Source: Nostoc sp. KVJ20 (GTDB lineage Bacteria; Cyanobacteriota; Cyanobacteriia; Cyanobacteriales; Nostocaceae). From it: a stretch of 64,000 nt of DNA. The notes beneath the pieces were generated by a model that searched no databases, was not told the origin of the DNA, and was given only the letters and a program-made list of their open reading frames with translations. Made by a program: the position numbers and the translations under genes. The DNA lies in assembly GCF_001712795.1 (NCBI RefSeq), contig NZ_KV757622.1:141527-205526 (forward strand). Direction: 5' to 3'. Below are positions 1 to 9,376 of the stretch, one piece after another. Numbering within the stretch: position 1 is the first letter of the stretch; every line of letters begins with the position of its first letter.

Positions 1-511
1 TCAAAGCGGATTCCTATATGAGTCCTATATAAGGTATCTATCTATAGCGGTTCTTGATCCAGTAAAGTACAATTTTGACCTCACTTTCGTTCCTCTCTCC
101 TTTTAGGCTATCCATTAGTCACATCTTTCTTTACAATCTTGAAACGCTTGTTTTATAGGCATCTTCAGGAGTCAGAATCAATCAGTCGGGGATTCAGACG
201 CGACGCTCGTTCGCGTAGCGTGTCGTAGACAAGACTCGCTAACGCTAGCTACCGTGGATTCGCTAAGGCTGCGAAGCACCGCCAGTCATACAGAAAACAT
301 TGCTGTTAGCGGATAGCTAAGGTTTAGCCCATTCTGACGACTGACGCCTTTATTCTGTTCGATAAATTTTTCAGTTGATCATTTTGGCAACCAAATCTGA
401 AATTGGTTTCCAAGTCTGTAGTTAATTTTACTTCTATAGTAAGATGCCAATGGCAAAATTATATAGCTATAATCCACTTTTAATAAAAATTTTGCCTGAT
501 TTTTAACCGTT
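1..511. other. Intergenic region with a palindromic interspersed repeat
   Basis: No coding region is supported before the acyltransferase gene. Bases about 198-282 are GC-rich and full of short overlapping inverted repeats built on GCGTAGCG / CGCTAACGC, unlike the AT-rich flanks. Such small mobile-looking repeats are scattered through Nostoc genomes. The final 100 bases are AT-rich and probably hold the promoter of the next gene, but no clear -35/-10 pair was identified. Confidence 0.5.
198..282. repeat. GC-rich interspersed palindromic repeat
   Basis: A block of GC-rich sequence containing several imperfect palindromes (GACGCT...AGCGTGTC, GCTAACGCTAGC) sits in AT-rich intergenic DNA. A similar block lies at about 18164-18232. 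The type is familiar from Nostocales intergenic regions; the assignment is by pattern only and no family name can be given. Confidence 0.45.
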
Positions 512-1543
512 TTGATTAATCAACATTCCGAAAAACTCCTAAACACTCAACTGGAAAATTTACCAGGTGAAGGTTATGTATTTAACTGGTTTGATTGGTT
601 TTGTCTTTGGTATCCTCCAGGTTGGCTAATTTTATTCAACCGTCATTGGCAGCATTATCACACCGATCCAGATGGTTGGAATTGGCTAGAATATGGATTA
701 TTTTTAATTCCTGGCGGATTTTATCTGGCGCTACTGAGTCGCTGGTTGCGTCTGGGTTGTCGTTTACCCCGAAAAGAAGTTGGTGAATTTGATCCCAAAT
801 ATCAACAAGCTTTTCGCGAAGAAGTTCTTGGCCCCATCGTTAAATCATATTTTCGGGGAGAATTGCAACAAGTTGAAAACTTGCCACCAACAGGGCCATT
901 GATTGTGGCAATGAATCACGCGGGGATGTGTTTTCCTTGGGACTTTTTGACCTTGGGTTATTTATTAAGTGAAACCAGAGGATGGGTAGTACAACCCGTA
1001 GCAAGTCCAGCATTATTTGAGCATCCTTGGGTGATTTGGTGGCTACCACCTAAATGGTCACAGGTTTTAGGTGGTGTGCGAGCCGAATTAGATAATTTTG
1101 AGTCAGCGATGGCTCAAGGCAAAATACTCTTATATGCACCCGAAGGTATCCGCGGGCCTTTGAAAGGTTGGAGAAGACGCTATCAACTAGAAAAGTTTGA
1201 TATGAGTTTTATTCAGTTGAGCGATCGCTATCATATTCCCATTCTTCCAGTAGTTTGCATCGGTAGTGAATCTTTACATCCTTGGGCTGTTAATTTCACC
1301 AAATTGCAACGACTAGTCAAATTACCATTCTTGCCTTTTTCACCTTTGATGCTAGTCTTACTCCTGTTTCCCTCAATGGGAATTTGGGCAACGAGAACTC
1401 GTCTGCGTTACTTTATTCAGCCTTTAGAACCAGCAGGATCGGACAACAACTCAAACAAAGTACGTGCAGTAGCCTATCAACAAGCGCAACAATTACGAGA
1501 AAAGCTGCAACTTCAAATTCATCACTTTTTGGGTAAATCTTAA
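512..1543 (+). CDS. PlsC-like phospholipid/glycerolipid acyltransferase family protein
   Basis: This 343-residue protein has the two hallmark blocks of the glycerol-phosphate acyltransferase superfamily: Asn-His at residues 135-136 with an Asp at 144 (NHAGMCFPWD) and a Pro-Glu-Gly block (APEGIRGP) near 209-216 that binds the acyl acceptor phosphate. The His-Asp spacing is seven residues rather than the usual four (HX4D), so it belongs to a divergent branch and the substrate is uncertain. Hydrophobic stretches near residues 22-42 and 61-82 suggest membrane attachment. The start used is TTG at 512; no strong Shine-Dalgarno sequence is seen and the next Met lies well inside the protein. It stands alone with no operon partner. 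Family assignment is reasonable; the exact reaction is inferred. Confidence 0.72.
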   Translation: MINQHSEKLLNTQLENLPGEGYVFNWFDWFCLWYPPGWLILFNRHWQHYHTDPDGWNWLEYGLFLIPGGFYLALLSRWLRLGCRLPRKEVGEFDPKYQQAFREEVLGPIVKSYFRGELQQVENLPPTGPLIVAMNHAGMCFPWDFLTLGYLLSETRGWVVQPVASPALFEHPWVIWWLPPKWSQVLGGVRAELDNFESAMAQGKILLYAPEGIRGPLKGWRRRYQLEKFDMSFIQLSDRYHIPILPVVCIGSESLHPWAVNFTKLQRLVKLPFLPFSPLMLVLLLFPSMGIWATRTRLRYFIQPLEPAGSDNNSNKVRAVAYQQAQQLREKLQLQIHHFLGKS

Positions 1544-2083
1544 TACTACAAGCTGAAATTCAAGAATAATTTGAGTATTTTTGCAGCAGCTACGTTACCA
1601 ATTTCGTGTAGGAAGTAACTACAGCTTATCCATTGGTTATAAAAATAGAAGCCTTAGTAACAATAGTTTGTTTATTTCCAGCAAATGATTATACTTTGTT
1701 GTAAATGCTTAAGCAAAGCTTATCAATATAGAGTTAAAAATGGGTTCACAATCTGTAAGACATTTTCGATAATTCAACCATCTTGCATATCTTCTGATAC
1801 TAATTTAATAATGATTGCTCGTGGAATAAGGCTAAGTGAAACTATTATCAATTTTGCACTTCAACAAACTGGTGAAATAGATCCTTAAATTTTGTTCTGA
1901 GGCGGCGCGTGTTTTTACCATTGCTCGATTTGTGAGTTACTACCACCAAAATAGCTTCAAATAAATACCCACCGTGAACTAATTCATAACGCATCCCTCA
2001 AAAGAGAGAGATAGGAGCCTAAACCCTGTTGTAAAATAGACATATAAGGATTCGGGGGGCCATTTTACTGGTCATAAACGCCT
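1544..2083. other. Intergenic region, no supported gene
   Basis: The region is AT-rich on the left. An open frame at 1685-1888 (67 codons) has no ribosome-binding site, no recognisable domain and an amino-acid composition typical of chance translation, so it was not accepted. The last 100 bases lead into hflX, whose conserved coding frame opens at 2078 after a TAA at 2075-2077. Confidence 0.5.
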
Positions 2084-3853
2084 ATAGAAACTATTTTTGG
2101 AAATCTCCAAGGTCTGAAGTCCAGCCAGCTGAAGCAACTACAGCGGCTGTACCACCAGCGCATACCAGGCGATCGCATCACCACGCCTGAGTTTTCCCAA
2201 CGTCTGGCAGCAATTAGCACAGAAGTCAATCAGCCTGTGTGCGCCTACATCAACCGTCGCGGACAAGTGATTCGCGTCGGGGTAGGCACACCGCGTCAAA
2301 CGCAAATACCACCGATGGAATTGCCCCGTTACGGTGCAGAACGACTCAGTGGTATTCGTTGCATTGCCACACATCTCAAGCCAGAACCGCCCAATGAAGC
2401 GGCGCTCACGGCTATGGCACTACAACGCTTAGATGCCCTAGTTGTCCTAAATATTACCGGAACGGGATTTACACGGCGGGGAGGCGGTGCAACTGGGTAT
2501 GTGAAAGAAGCTTATCTAGCTCATCTGACACCCCAAGACTCTCGCACCCTGATTCCTAGTCCTGCTGCTGTCAAAGTAGAGGAAAGCCAATTCGGCTTCG
2601 CCCACTCTAAACAAATCCAATCCCCAAGTTGGAATATATCGCCACCTTTGGATTTGGATGATCTGGCAGACCAGGATTTAGTAGACTTAGTAGAAAATCT
2701 GGAAGCGGAATTCCAGCGTGAATTTATCGCCCAGGAAGTAGATGCTGACCACGATCGCGTGCTGATTGTGGGGCTAATGACCAGTGAGATGACTCCCCTA
2801 CAATTCCAAGACACCCTATTAGAATTGGCACGTTTAGTTGATACTGCTGGGGGAGATGTATTACAGACAATACAACAAAAGCGATCGCGTGTTCATCCCC
2901 AGACCGTAGTTGGCGAAGGTAAGGTGCAAGAAATTGCCCTAACTGCCCAAACACTAGGGGTTAATCTCGTTGTCTTTGACCGCGACCTCTCACCCTCCCA
3001 AGTCCGCAACTTAGAAATGCAAATTGGTATCCGGGTGGTTGACCGCACCGAAGTAATTTTAGATATCTTTGCCCAACGCGCTCAATCTCGTGCCGGTAAG
3101 TTGCAAGTAGAACTAGCACAGTTAGAATACATGCAACCGCGACTGGCTGGTAGAGGTCGCACCATGTCCCGATTAGGTGGTGGTATTGGGACTCGTGGCC
3201 CTGGTGAAACAAAATTAGAAACTGAACGCCGTGCGATCGGGCAACGAATTTCTCGACTACAAAAAGAAGTGAACCAGTTGCAGGCCCATCGTTCGCGGTT
3301 ACGGCAGCGACGGCAGCATCGGGAAGTTCCTTCAGTGGCTTTGGTTGGATATACCAACGCGGGTAAGTCCACTTTGCTGAATGCTCTTACTAATGCAGAA
3401 GTTTATACAGCCGACCAGTTATTTGCCACTCTCGATCCTACCACCCGCCGTCTGGCGATTCCTTATGGCGAAACCAATGAACATCAGGAAATTCTGATTA
3501 CAGATACAGTAGGGTTTATACACGAACTGCCTGCATCGTTAATGGATGCCTTCCGCGCCACCTTGGAGGAAGTCACAGAAGCCGATGCCTTACTACATTT
3601 GGTAGATTTGTCTCACCCAGCTTGGTTGCGTCATATTCGCTCAGTCAGAGAAATTTTGGCACAAATGCCAATAACTCCTGGCCCGGCGCTAGTGATTTTT
3701 AACAAGATCGATCAAGCCAATAGTGAGACACTAGCCCTAGCTAGAGAAGAATTTCCCCTCGCGGTATTTATTTCTGCGAGTCAGCGCTTGGGATTAGAAA
3801 CCCTACGTCACCGTCTTGCCCAGCTGATTGAATATGCCGTTGACTGTGGGTAA
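2084..3853 (+). CDS. hflX: Ribosome-associated GTPase HflX, with a non-canonical start
   Basis: HflX binds the 50S subunit and splits or rescues stalled ribosomes. The protein shows the HflX N-terminal domain (TVVGEGKVQEI), the glycine-rich linker (SRLGGGIGTRGPGETKLE) and a G domain with GYTNAGKST (G1), DTVGF (G3) and NKID (G4). The first ATG/GTG/TTG-type start in frame is GTG at 2237, but the frame upstream reads a plausible HflX N-terminus (ETIFGNLQGLKSS...) back to codon ATA at 2084, with a stop at 2075. Between 2078 and 2236 there is no ATG, GTG or TTG in this frame. The natural start therefore appears to be ATA (a mutated ATG), or ATT at 2093, or the protein begins at 2237 in shortened form. 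The C-terminus is complete and followed by a terminator. Identification of the family is firm; the start is unsettled. Confidence 0.93.
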   Translation: METIFGNLQGLKSSQLKQLQRLYHQRIPGDRITTPEFSQRLAAISTEVNQPVCAYINRRGQVIRVGVGTPRQTQIPPMELPRYGAERLSGIRCIATHLKPEPPNEAALTAMALQRLDALVVLNITGTGFTRRGGGATGYVKEAYLAHLTPQDSRTLIPSPAAVKVEESQFGFAHSKQIQSPSWNISPPLDLDDLADQDLVDLVENLEAEFQREFIAQEVDADHDRVLIVGLMTSEMTPLQFQDTLLELARLVDTAGGDVLQTIQQKRSRVHPQTVVGEGKVQEIALTAQTLGVNLVVFDRDLSPSQVRNLEMQIGIRVVDRTEVILDIFAQRAQSRAGKLQVELAQLEYMQPRLAGRGRTMSRLGGGIGTRGPGETKLETERRAIGQRISRLQKEVNQLQAHRSRLRQRRQHREVPSVALVGYTNAGKSTLLNALTNAEVYTADQLFATLDPTTRRLAIPYGETNEHQEILITDTVGFIHELPASLMDAFRATLEEVTEADALLHLVDLSHPAWLRHIRSVREILAQMPITPGPALVIFNKIDQANSETLALAREEFPLAVFISASQRLGLETLRHRLAQLIEYAVDCG

Positions 3854-3890
3854 ATACTAGTAGAATTTGATCAATATTTAATGTTAATAC

Positions 3891-3916
3891 AACCCAGTAG
3901 CAATACTGGGTTTTTT
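3891..3916 (+). terminator. Rho-independent terminator of hflX
   Basis: A perfect 9-bp stem (AACCCAGTA / TACTGGGTT) with a GCAA tetraloop is followed by a run of six T, 37 bases after the hflX stop codon. Confidence 0.9.
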
Positions 3917-4102
3917 CTTATATGAAGCCAAAAATAAAGTCTTTTTGAACTAAGGCTGGTATCATAGACAACTTCTAATTGAATATCTAGAGTAGTAAAA
4001 GACTTTTCACTGGGTGCATCTGATTTTACATGGATAGAAAGCAGCAAATTCCCATCATTAGCAACTGAGTCTTACCATTTTCTTTTCCAAACATTGATTA
4101 AC

Positions 4103-4828
4103 ATGAAACATCTATTTTCCACCGCAACAATACCTGCGTTTTTGGCTGCTACTGCCGTTGTGATATCGTCTTCTGCTTTTGCCCCTGCTAATGCCGCTTC
4201 GATGAATTTCACTATCAACGACTTCACAGGTTCGGATACTCAGGTGAAGTTTACCTTAGATGACTCAATAGCGGGGTCTGGCAAAGTTCAGTTTAAAGTA
4301 GATTATTTATCCACTGGCAGCAACAAAATTGCTGATATACGCGGTATTTTCTTCAACATTTTAGATAACTCACTCCTTAAAGGTCTTCAAGTAGTAGGTA
4401 CAGATGTAACAAACAAACAATTTGGCCCTGCTGGTTCAGTTACCTCTGTCGGTAGTGGTAGTAACAATCTGAATGGTGGTGGCGGCTCCTTTGATGCTGG
4501 TGTAGAAATTGGTCAAGAAGGTATAGGTCAAGGAAAAGGCGATATTCAATCTACCATCTTTACCCTATCCCATACTTCACAAGCTTTAACATTGGCTCAG
4601 TTTTCTCAGGAAAACTTTGGAGTCCGCCTAATGAGTGTCGGTTCTGGAAACAATCGTAACGGAAGCAGTAAACTCAAAGGACAAGCCCCTTACTACACAC
4701 CCCCACCACCACCACCTAAAAAGGTTCCTGAGCCTACTACAGTCGTTGCCCTTGGTCTATTTGCTGTGGGTGCGCTGAGAATAGCGAAGAAAAAGCCTTT
4801 AGTATCAGCTTCAATGACAGTCGCCTAG
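4103..4828 (+). CDS. PEP-CTERM sorting domain protein
   Basis: A 241-residue exported protein. The N-terminus is a Sec signal peptide (basic MKH, hydrophobic core, ANAAS cleavage region at about residue 32). The C-terminus carries the tripartite PEP-CTERM sorting signal: VPEPTT motif, a hydrophobic helix (VVALGLFAVGAL) and a basic tail ending in KKK-containing sequence. In cyanobacteria such signals are handled by an exosortase, which is not in this window. The middle is rich in Gly, Ser and Asn with a Pro run (PPPPPPKK) just before the sorting motif; no enzymatic domain is seen. ATG at 4103 was chosen over TTG at 4094 because it begins the signal peptide directly. A role at the cell surface or in exopolysaccharide is only inferred. 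Confidence 0.88.
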   Translation: MKHLFSTATIPAFLAATAVVISSSAFAPANAASMNFTINDFTGSDTQVKFTLDDSIAGSGKVQFKVDYLSTGSNKIADIRGIFFNILDNSLLKGLQVVGTDVTNKQFGPAGSVTSVGSGSNNLNGGGGSFDAGVEIGQEGIGQGKGDIQSTIFTLSHTSQALTLAQFSQENFGVRLMSVGSGNNRNGSSKLKGQAPYYTPPPPPPKKVPEPTTVVALGLFAVGALRIAKKKPLVSASMTVA

Positions 4829-4947
4829 AAGCTTTACTAGGAGACACTAAATGTATCCCTTGTCGGATTCAGGTGTGTCTCCTAAAATTATAAAATTTAC
4901 TTATTAAATAGATACTAAAACATCATAATTAATAATTTTTTTAATAC

Positions 4948-4975
4948 TCCCACAGCTATAATCGGTGGGATTTTT
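4948..4975 (+). terminator. Probable terminator after PEP-CTERM gene
   Basis: Stem TCCCAC / GTGGGA (6 bp) with an 11-base loop followed by five T. It lies between the PEP-CTERM gene and grxC. A second, longer-loop inverted repeat (TAGGAGACAC at 4838-4847 with GTGTCTCCTA at 4875-4884) precedes it but lacks a T run. Confidence 0.6.
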
Positions 4976-5124
4976 GAATGATAGGGGTTCTAGTGAACTC
5001 ACCTTCATCAAGCATCGTAAACCCAGTTAGCAACTTTTAAAGATCAGGTCAAAACGGGATAAAGCAGCTACAGTCAGTGGCAAAGTTCTAAAATTAAGAA
5101 GCATGAAATAAATTTGAGGACTTT

Positions 5125-5397
5125 ATGGCTGCAAAAGTAGAAATTTACACTTGGAGAACTTGCCCGTTTTGTATCCGTGCCAAAAGTTTGCTGAAAAACA
5201 AGGGTGTTGAATTTATCGAATACAGTATTGATGGAGATGAAGCAGCCAGAAGTAAAATGGCTCAAAGGGCGAATGGACGCCGCTCTTTACCGCAAATTTT
5301 CATTAATGATGAGCATGTTGGTGGTTGTGATGATATCCATGCTTTAGATAGTCAAGGCAAGCTGGATGAGCTACTAACTTCTAGCAATAGCGTTTAG
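5125..5397 (+). CDS. grxC: Glutaredoxin 3 (GrxC type)
   Basis: A 90-residue cytosolic thiol-disulphide oxidoreductase that uses glutathione to reduce protein disulphides and mixed disulphides. The active site is dithiol CPFC at residues 13-16, preceded by the beta strand VEIYTW; the cis-proline segment is SLPQIF and the glutathione-contacting GGCDD lies downstream. Length and motif order are those of bacterial class I glutaredoxins. ATG at 5125 follows GAGGA at a good ribosome-binding distance. It precedes gshB by 234 bases on the same strand, so enzyme and cofactor synthesis are neighbours and perhaps co-expressed. Confidence 0.95.
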   Translation: MAAKVEIYTWRTCPFCIRAKSLLKNKGVEFIEYSIDGDEAARSKMAQRANGRRSLPQIFINDEHVGGCDDIHALDSQGKLDELLTSSNSV

Positions 5398-5631
5398 ATT
5401 CATAAGTGCGCTAGCGACAGGCCGCTGCAAATTACACGGCAGTCGCTACAACTTTAAAACAAACAACGCGCTATCTCTTGTCTAAGAGCTTTTCCCCACA
5501 AAAGCGAATATGTCTACAAGATTTTACTCTCCAGGTTTTACTGAACAGTACAGATATACGTCAATTGGTGAGAGCATCAAGAGATAATAGTTGAATAACC
5601 ATTTAATTTCTTGGTGATTGAGGTATAAAGG

Positions 5632-6612
5632 GTGAAACTGGCTTTTATCATTGATCCTATCCATTTGCTTGACCCGTGTCATGATACCAGTGTTGCCTTA
5701 ATTGAAGCAGCGCAAATCCTGGGACACGAAGTCTGGGTGACTCAAGCAAATTTGCTGAGTGTGGTGGAGGGCAAAGCTTGGGCTTTTCTACAGCGAGTTG
5801 AAGTTGTACCAGTGCAGTTGGTGGAGAGACGCTGGGTAGCGGTGAATCCTTGGTATGAGTTGAGCGATTCCTCATTAACTTCTTTAGAGACAATGGACGC
5901 CGTATTTATGCGGACAGATCCACCAGTCAATGATTCCTACCTGTATGCCACCTATATTCTCGATTACATTGACCAAAATAAAACCCTGTTAATTAACAGT
6001 CCGAGAGGCATCCGAGGGGCAAATGAAAAAATGTATGCCCTCCAGTTTACCAAAGCGATTCCAGAAACCATTGTCAGTGCTGATAAGGAGTTTATCCGAG
6101 AATTTGTCAAAGCAAAGGGGGCAGCAGTTCTCAAACCACTGGGAAACAAAGCTGGAGAAGGAATTTTATTTTTGCAATCAGGCGATCGCAATTTTAACTC
6201 CATTGTCGAACTCAGTACCCTCCAAGGTCGAGTGCCAGTAATGGTACAAACCTATTTACCAGAGGCAAAAGAGGGAGATAAGCGAATCATCCTGCTCAAT
6301 GGCGAACCGATTGGTGCGCTCAATCGCCTCTCTAGTGGAACTGATTTTCGTAATAATATGGCAACTGGTGGTACAGTCGCTCAAACTGAAATTACCCCAA
6401 GAGAGTATGAAATCTGTACCCAATTAGCCGAACGCTTACGTCAAGACGGCTTAATCTTTGTGGGTATTGACATTATCGGTGGCTATCTGACTGAAGTTAA
6501 CGTCACTAGTCCCACCGGAATTCGCGAGATTGACCGACTAGATGGCACTCTCCTTGGTCATCAGGTAATTCAATCGATTGAACAGACTTCCTTTGGACAC
6601 TTGCGTGAGTGA
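5632..6612 (+). CDS. gshB: Glutathione synthetase
   Basis: GshB joins gamma-glutamylcysteine and glycine using ATP, the second step of glutathione synthesis. The 326-residue protein has the GshB N-terminal domain (KLAFIIDP, MRTDPPVNDSYLYATYILD) and an ATP-grasp domain: KPLGNKAGEGI lid, QTYLPEAKEGDKRIILLNG, and the C-terminal metal/ATP block with GIDIIGGYLTEVNVTSPTG. The start is GTG at 5632 directly at the conserved KLAFIIDP sequence; AGGTATAAAGGG upstream supplies a weak ribosome-binding site. The partner gshA is not in the window. It follows grxC on the same strand. Confidence 0.95.
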   Translation: MKLAFIIDPIHLLDPCHDTSVALIEAAQILGHEVWVTQANLLSVVEGKAWAFLQRVEVVPVQLVERRWVAVNPWYELSDSSLTSLETMDAVFMRTDPPVNDSYLYATYILDYIDQNKTLLINSPRGIRGANEKMYALQFTKAIPETIVSADKEFIREFVKAKGAAVLKPLGNKAGEGILFLQSGDRNFNSIVELSTLQGRVPVMVQTYLPEAKEGDKRIILLNGEPIGALNRLSSGTDFRNNMATGGTVAQTEITPREYEICTQLAERLRQDGLIFVGIDIIGGYLTEVNVTSPTGIREIDRLDGTLLGHQVIQSIEQTSFGHLRE

Positions 6613-6975
6613 GTTCTCTAAGCAACTTGCCTTGAGTAAGTATATTACTTATACCGAATATTAAGTTTAATGGATCGCGATGAGTAGATGTAGCAATGTC
6701 CACGACTGGCTATGCCTAGGTATTCCTATTTGGGCAGGTCTTCCTGATTTTTTGTTCCAGAAGCATAGCTGACCATGTGAGCCAGCAGACTCCTGCCCAA
6801 GTTCATTCTATAAAGTAGCGTTGACAAGTTTTTTACCAATTGGCAAAATTGGGGATGGCAAAAGATTGCTTACCCCTGCCCTTGGTAAAACCCTGGTGGA
6901 AGTAGCAGATTTTATACAGCGTTCAGCCTGACCTGAGAGTGCTCAGTTAATCTAAAATCTCAAATCCAAAATCTT
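6613..6975. other. Convergent intergenic region between gshB and ftsZ
   Basis: Both flanking genes end here. A 9-bp inverted repeat with a wide spacer (TTGGGCAGG at 6730-6738, CCTGCCCAA at 6792-6800) could form a long stem-loop in either transcript. No open frame with coding character and no T-tailed terminator were found. Confidence 0.45.
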
Positions 6976-8298
6976 TTAATTCCTTGGTGTACGTCGGTTT
7001 TTCAGGAAATCAGGTATATCCAATCCAATTTTTTCTTTTGGTTCTGGAATTGGAGTTGGAGCTGGATTTGGATTTGAATTTGGAGTTGAGGTTGGGGGAT
7101 TAACTGCGGGTTGTTGTGTTGTTGGTCGCTTCGAGGCATTCGGTGCTACTCGAACGTTAGCCACGCTTTGTTGTACCGCAGCTTGCACTTCACCTGTAAA
7201 CCCAGTGGCAATTACAGTAATTCTCACCTCACCTTGGAGTCTGTCATCAATTACAGCTCCAAAAATAATATTGGCGTTGGGATCAACTACTTCGTAGATT
7301 GCTTCTGCGGCAGCATTCACTTCATGCAAGGTGAGGTCAGTACCACCAGTAATATTAAATACTACCCCTCTTGCGCCTTCAATAGAACATTCTAGTAACG
7401 GTGAAGAAATAGCTGCGATCGCAGCTTCTCTAGCTCTAGATTTTCCAGAGCTAACGCCAATTCCCATCAATGCCGATCCCGCATCTGCCATCACAGCCCG
7501 AACATCAGCAAAGTCAACGTTTACTAAACCGGGGATCGTGATGATATCAGAAATACCTTGTACCCCTTGACGCAGCACATCATCTGCATAACGAAAAGCT
7601 TCTTGTACAGGTGTTTGTTCAGGGATCACTTCCAGCAGTTTGTTGTTGGGGATAATGATCAGTGTATCTACTCTACTTTTCAGTCCTTCAATACCTTGTT
7701 CTGCTTGGCTGGTGCGGCGGCGACCCTCAAAGACAAATGGACGTGTGACAACACCAACAGTTAGAGCGCCCATTTCTTTAGCTACTTCAGCCACGATTGG
7801 GGCTGCACCCGTCCCAGTACCACCACCCATACCAGCAGTAATAAATACTAAGTCTGCACCCTCCAATGCTGTAGCAATTTCGTCCCGTGATTCCTCAGCT
7901 GCCTTTTGACCGATGGCAGGATTACCACCTGCTCCTAAACCCCGCGTTAGCTTTTGTCCAATTTGCAATCGACTGGGAGCGCCTGCCAGAGTTAAAGCTT
8001 GAGCATCAGTGTTGATTGACCAAAACTCTACCCCAGAGACATCAGACTCGATCATGCGGTTAACAGCATTGCCACCACCACCACCGACACCAATCACTTT
8101 GATGTTGGCCACTCGACCAGGGACAATCTCACCTATTCGGCTATTTTCCGCAGAAATCTTCTTATTATCGTGATTTTGTCCGAAGTTCAGCCCAGAGTTA
8201 TTAAAGGGATTGGTCGAGTTAACTGCCAGAGAGAACCCCGGCTGTCCCGTAGATTGGGAATTTTTATAGTTAAGTCCTTGGTTATTATCAAGTGTCAT
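6976..8298 (-). CDS. ftsZ: Cell division protein FtsZ
   Basis: FtsZ is the tubulin-like GTPase that forms the division ring. The 440-residue protein contains VGGGGGNAVN in the first nucleotide loop (about residues 71-80), the tubulin signature GGGTGTG at 158-164 and the T7 loop region NVDFADVRAVM. The C-terminus is a Pro-rich disordered linker (PTPIPEP) followed by the conserved FtsA/SepF/ZipN-binding tail IGLDIPDFLKNR. The first about 60 residues are a low-complexity Asn/Ser-rich extension, as is usual in filamentous cyanobacteria. ATG at 8298 is the only good start. ftsQ lies 1.1 kb upstream on the same strand, conserving the division-gene order. Confidence 0.97.
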   Translation of the reverse strand: MTLDNNQGLNYKNSQSTGQPGFSLAVNSTNPFNNSGLNFGQNHDNKKISAENSRIGEIVPGRVANIKVIGVGGGGGNAVNRMIESDVSGVEFWSINTDAQALTLAGAPSRLQIGQKLTRGLGAGGNPAIGQKAAEESRDEIATALEGADLVFITAGMGGGTGTGAAPIVAEVAKEMGALTVGVVTRPFVFEGRRRTSQAEQGIEGLKSRVDTLIIIPNNKLLEVIPEQTPVQEAFRYADDVLRQGVQGISDIITIPGLVNVDFADVRAVMADAGSALMGIGVSSGKSRAREAAIAAISSPLLECSIEGARGVVFNITGGTDLTLHEVNAAAEAIYEVVDPNANIIFGAVIDDRLQGEVRITVIATGFTGEVQAAVQQSVANVRVAPNASKRPTTQQPAVNPPTSTPNSNPNPAPTPIPEPKEKIGLDIPDFLKNRRTPRN

Positions 8299-8358
8299 TG
8301 GATTTGTGAAAGGGTAGATAAACGACTTTTTCAGGTGTTATTCACCTAAGAGTCAACT

Positions 8359-8673
8359 TTAGTTTGACAGTGCCACAATACTATGGCACTGTTCTTTATT
8401 ATTTTCACTACTGCCAAGCCTAACAGAATTGGCGGTGCGAAAATTTGCTATGGGATAAGCTTTTAGGGCAGCCGATCGCACAGCCAATTCTAGAGAAGTA
8501 TACCTATATTTATCAAAAAGTGACCTGTATAACTTCAACCAGACATTAATCTCTTCACTATTCTCAGGGGAGGGCATAACTTGTAAAGACACACTACAGC
8601 GTATCTTCTCTGCCTCAATAATAATATTGTTAATAGGTTTCACCATTGGGGATAATTGCAACTTTAGACACAA
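8359..8673 (-). CDS. Small hypothetical protein upstream of ftsZ
   Basis: A 104-codon open frame on the ftsZ strand, 60 bases before ftsZ. Its middle (residues about 40-80) reads like a soluble helical protein with charged and hydrophobic alternation (EINVWLKLYRSLFDKYRY, LELAVRSAALKAYPI), better than a random frame, but no family was recognised. An internal ATG at about 8643 is an alternative start. It may be a real small gene in the ftsQ-ftsZ interval or part of the long ftsZ leader. Confidence is low. Confidence 0.35.
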   Translation of the reverse strand: MCLKLQLSPMVKPINNIIIEAEKIRCSVSLQVMPSPENSEEINVWLKLYRSLFDKYRYTSLELAVRSAALKAYPIANFRTANSVRLGSSENNKEQCHSIVALSN

Positions 8674-9376
8674 AATTTACCTTCTACTTACTTATCCTTA
8701 AGTTAAACTAAGCAAGAATTTACTTGTCAGACTATACCTGATTAATTTGTTGCTTGGGGGGTCTTAATGGACACTTTGTTGGAGCAATAGTCTATCCTAC
8801 GAGAACCCTCACTAGTACAGTCAATAAATCAAGATTTCCTAAGAGGTTTCGTCACCTAATAAAAATTACGGTACAGAATAGTCCAAATTTATTGCCCAGC
8901 AGCAATGCTTACGCAATTTTGGGTGGCATTTTCTGTTACAGTTCGCAACCTCAGTAAACTGTCTTTGGAATTGTCCTCAATAGACTCAAGCTAGAACACT
9001 TTTGGCTCTGCACTTAGATAGCGGTGTAAACCGTTTTCATCTGTGCACTCTGAAAAGCGAGTCTGATCTTAATGAAAAACTCAAGCATTTTTCTCTTTTC
9101 CGCACTGGGTTTAGTTGAGGAACGTATGGGCAGAAGGTGTTTTGTATGCTCTAGATCATCATTAGATTGTCCCGCATCTTGCACCCTACTATATAGATGT
9201 TAGGGTAATAATTGAGGGTCTTTTACTCGCAATGGAGATTATATGATTGATCTTCTCATGTTAATTAGAAGTTAATGCCAATTTTCGTTAGGGTTGCGGG
9301 AAAACTGAAAATAATAAATATATTTATCAGCATAAAGCTTCTTAATTTACTAGGAGCTATCAATACATTAAACACC
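8674..9376. other. Long AT-rich interval between ftsQ and ftsZ
   Basis: No convincing gene. An open frame on the plus strand at 8754-8957 has no coding character. The interval probably contains the ftsZ promoter(s), which are complex in heterocystous cyanobacteria, but no consensus element could be assigned by eye. Confidence 0.45.

Noticed and set aside
1685..1888. 67-codon open frame, plus strand
   Set aside because: No ribosome-binding site, Cys/Ile-rich composition without domain or partner; likely chance.
8754..8957. 67-codon open frame on the plus strand near ftsZ
   Set aside because: No ribosome-binding site or protein-like pattern; lies in the probable ftsZ promoter interval.
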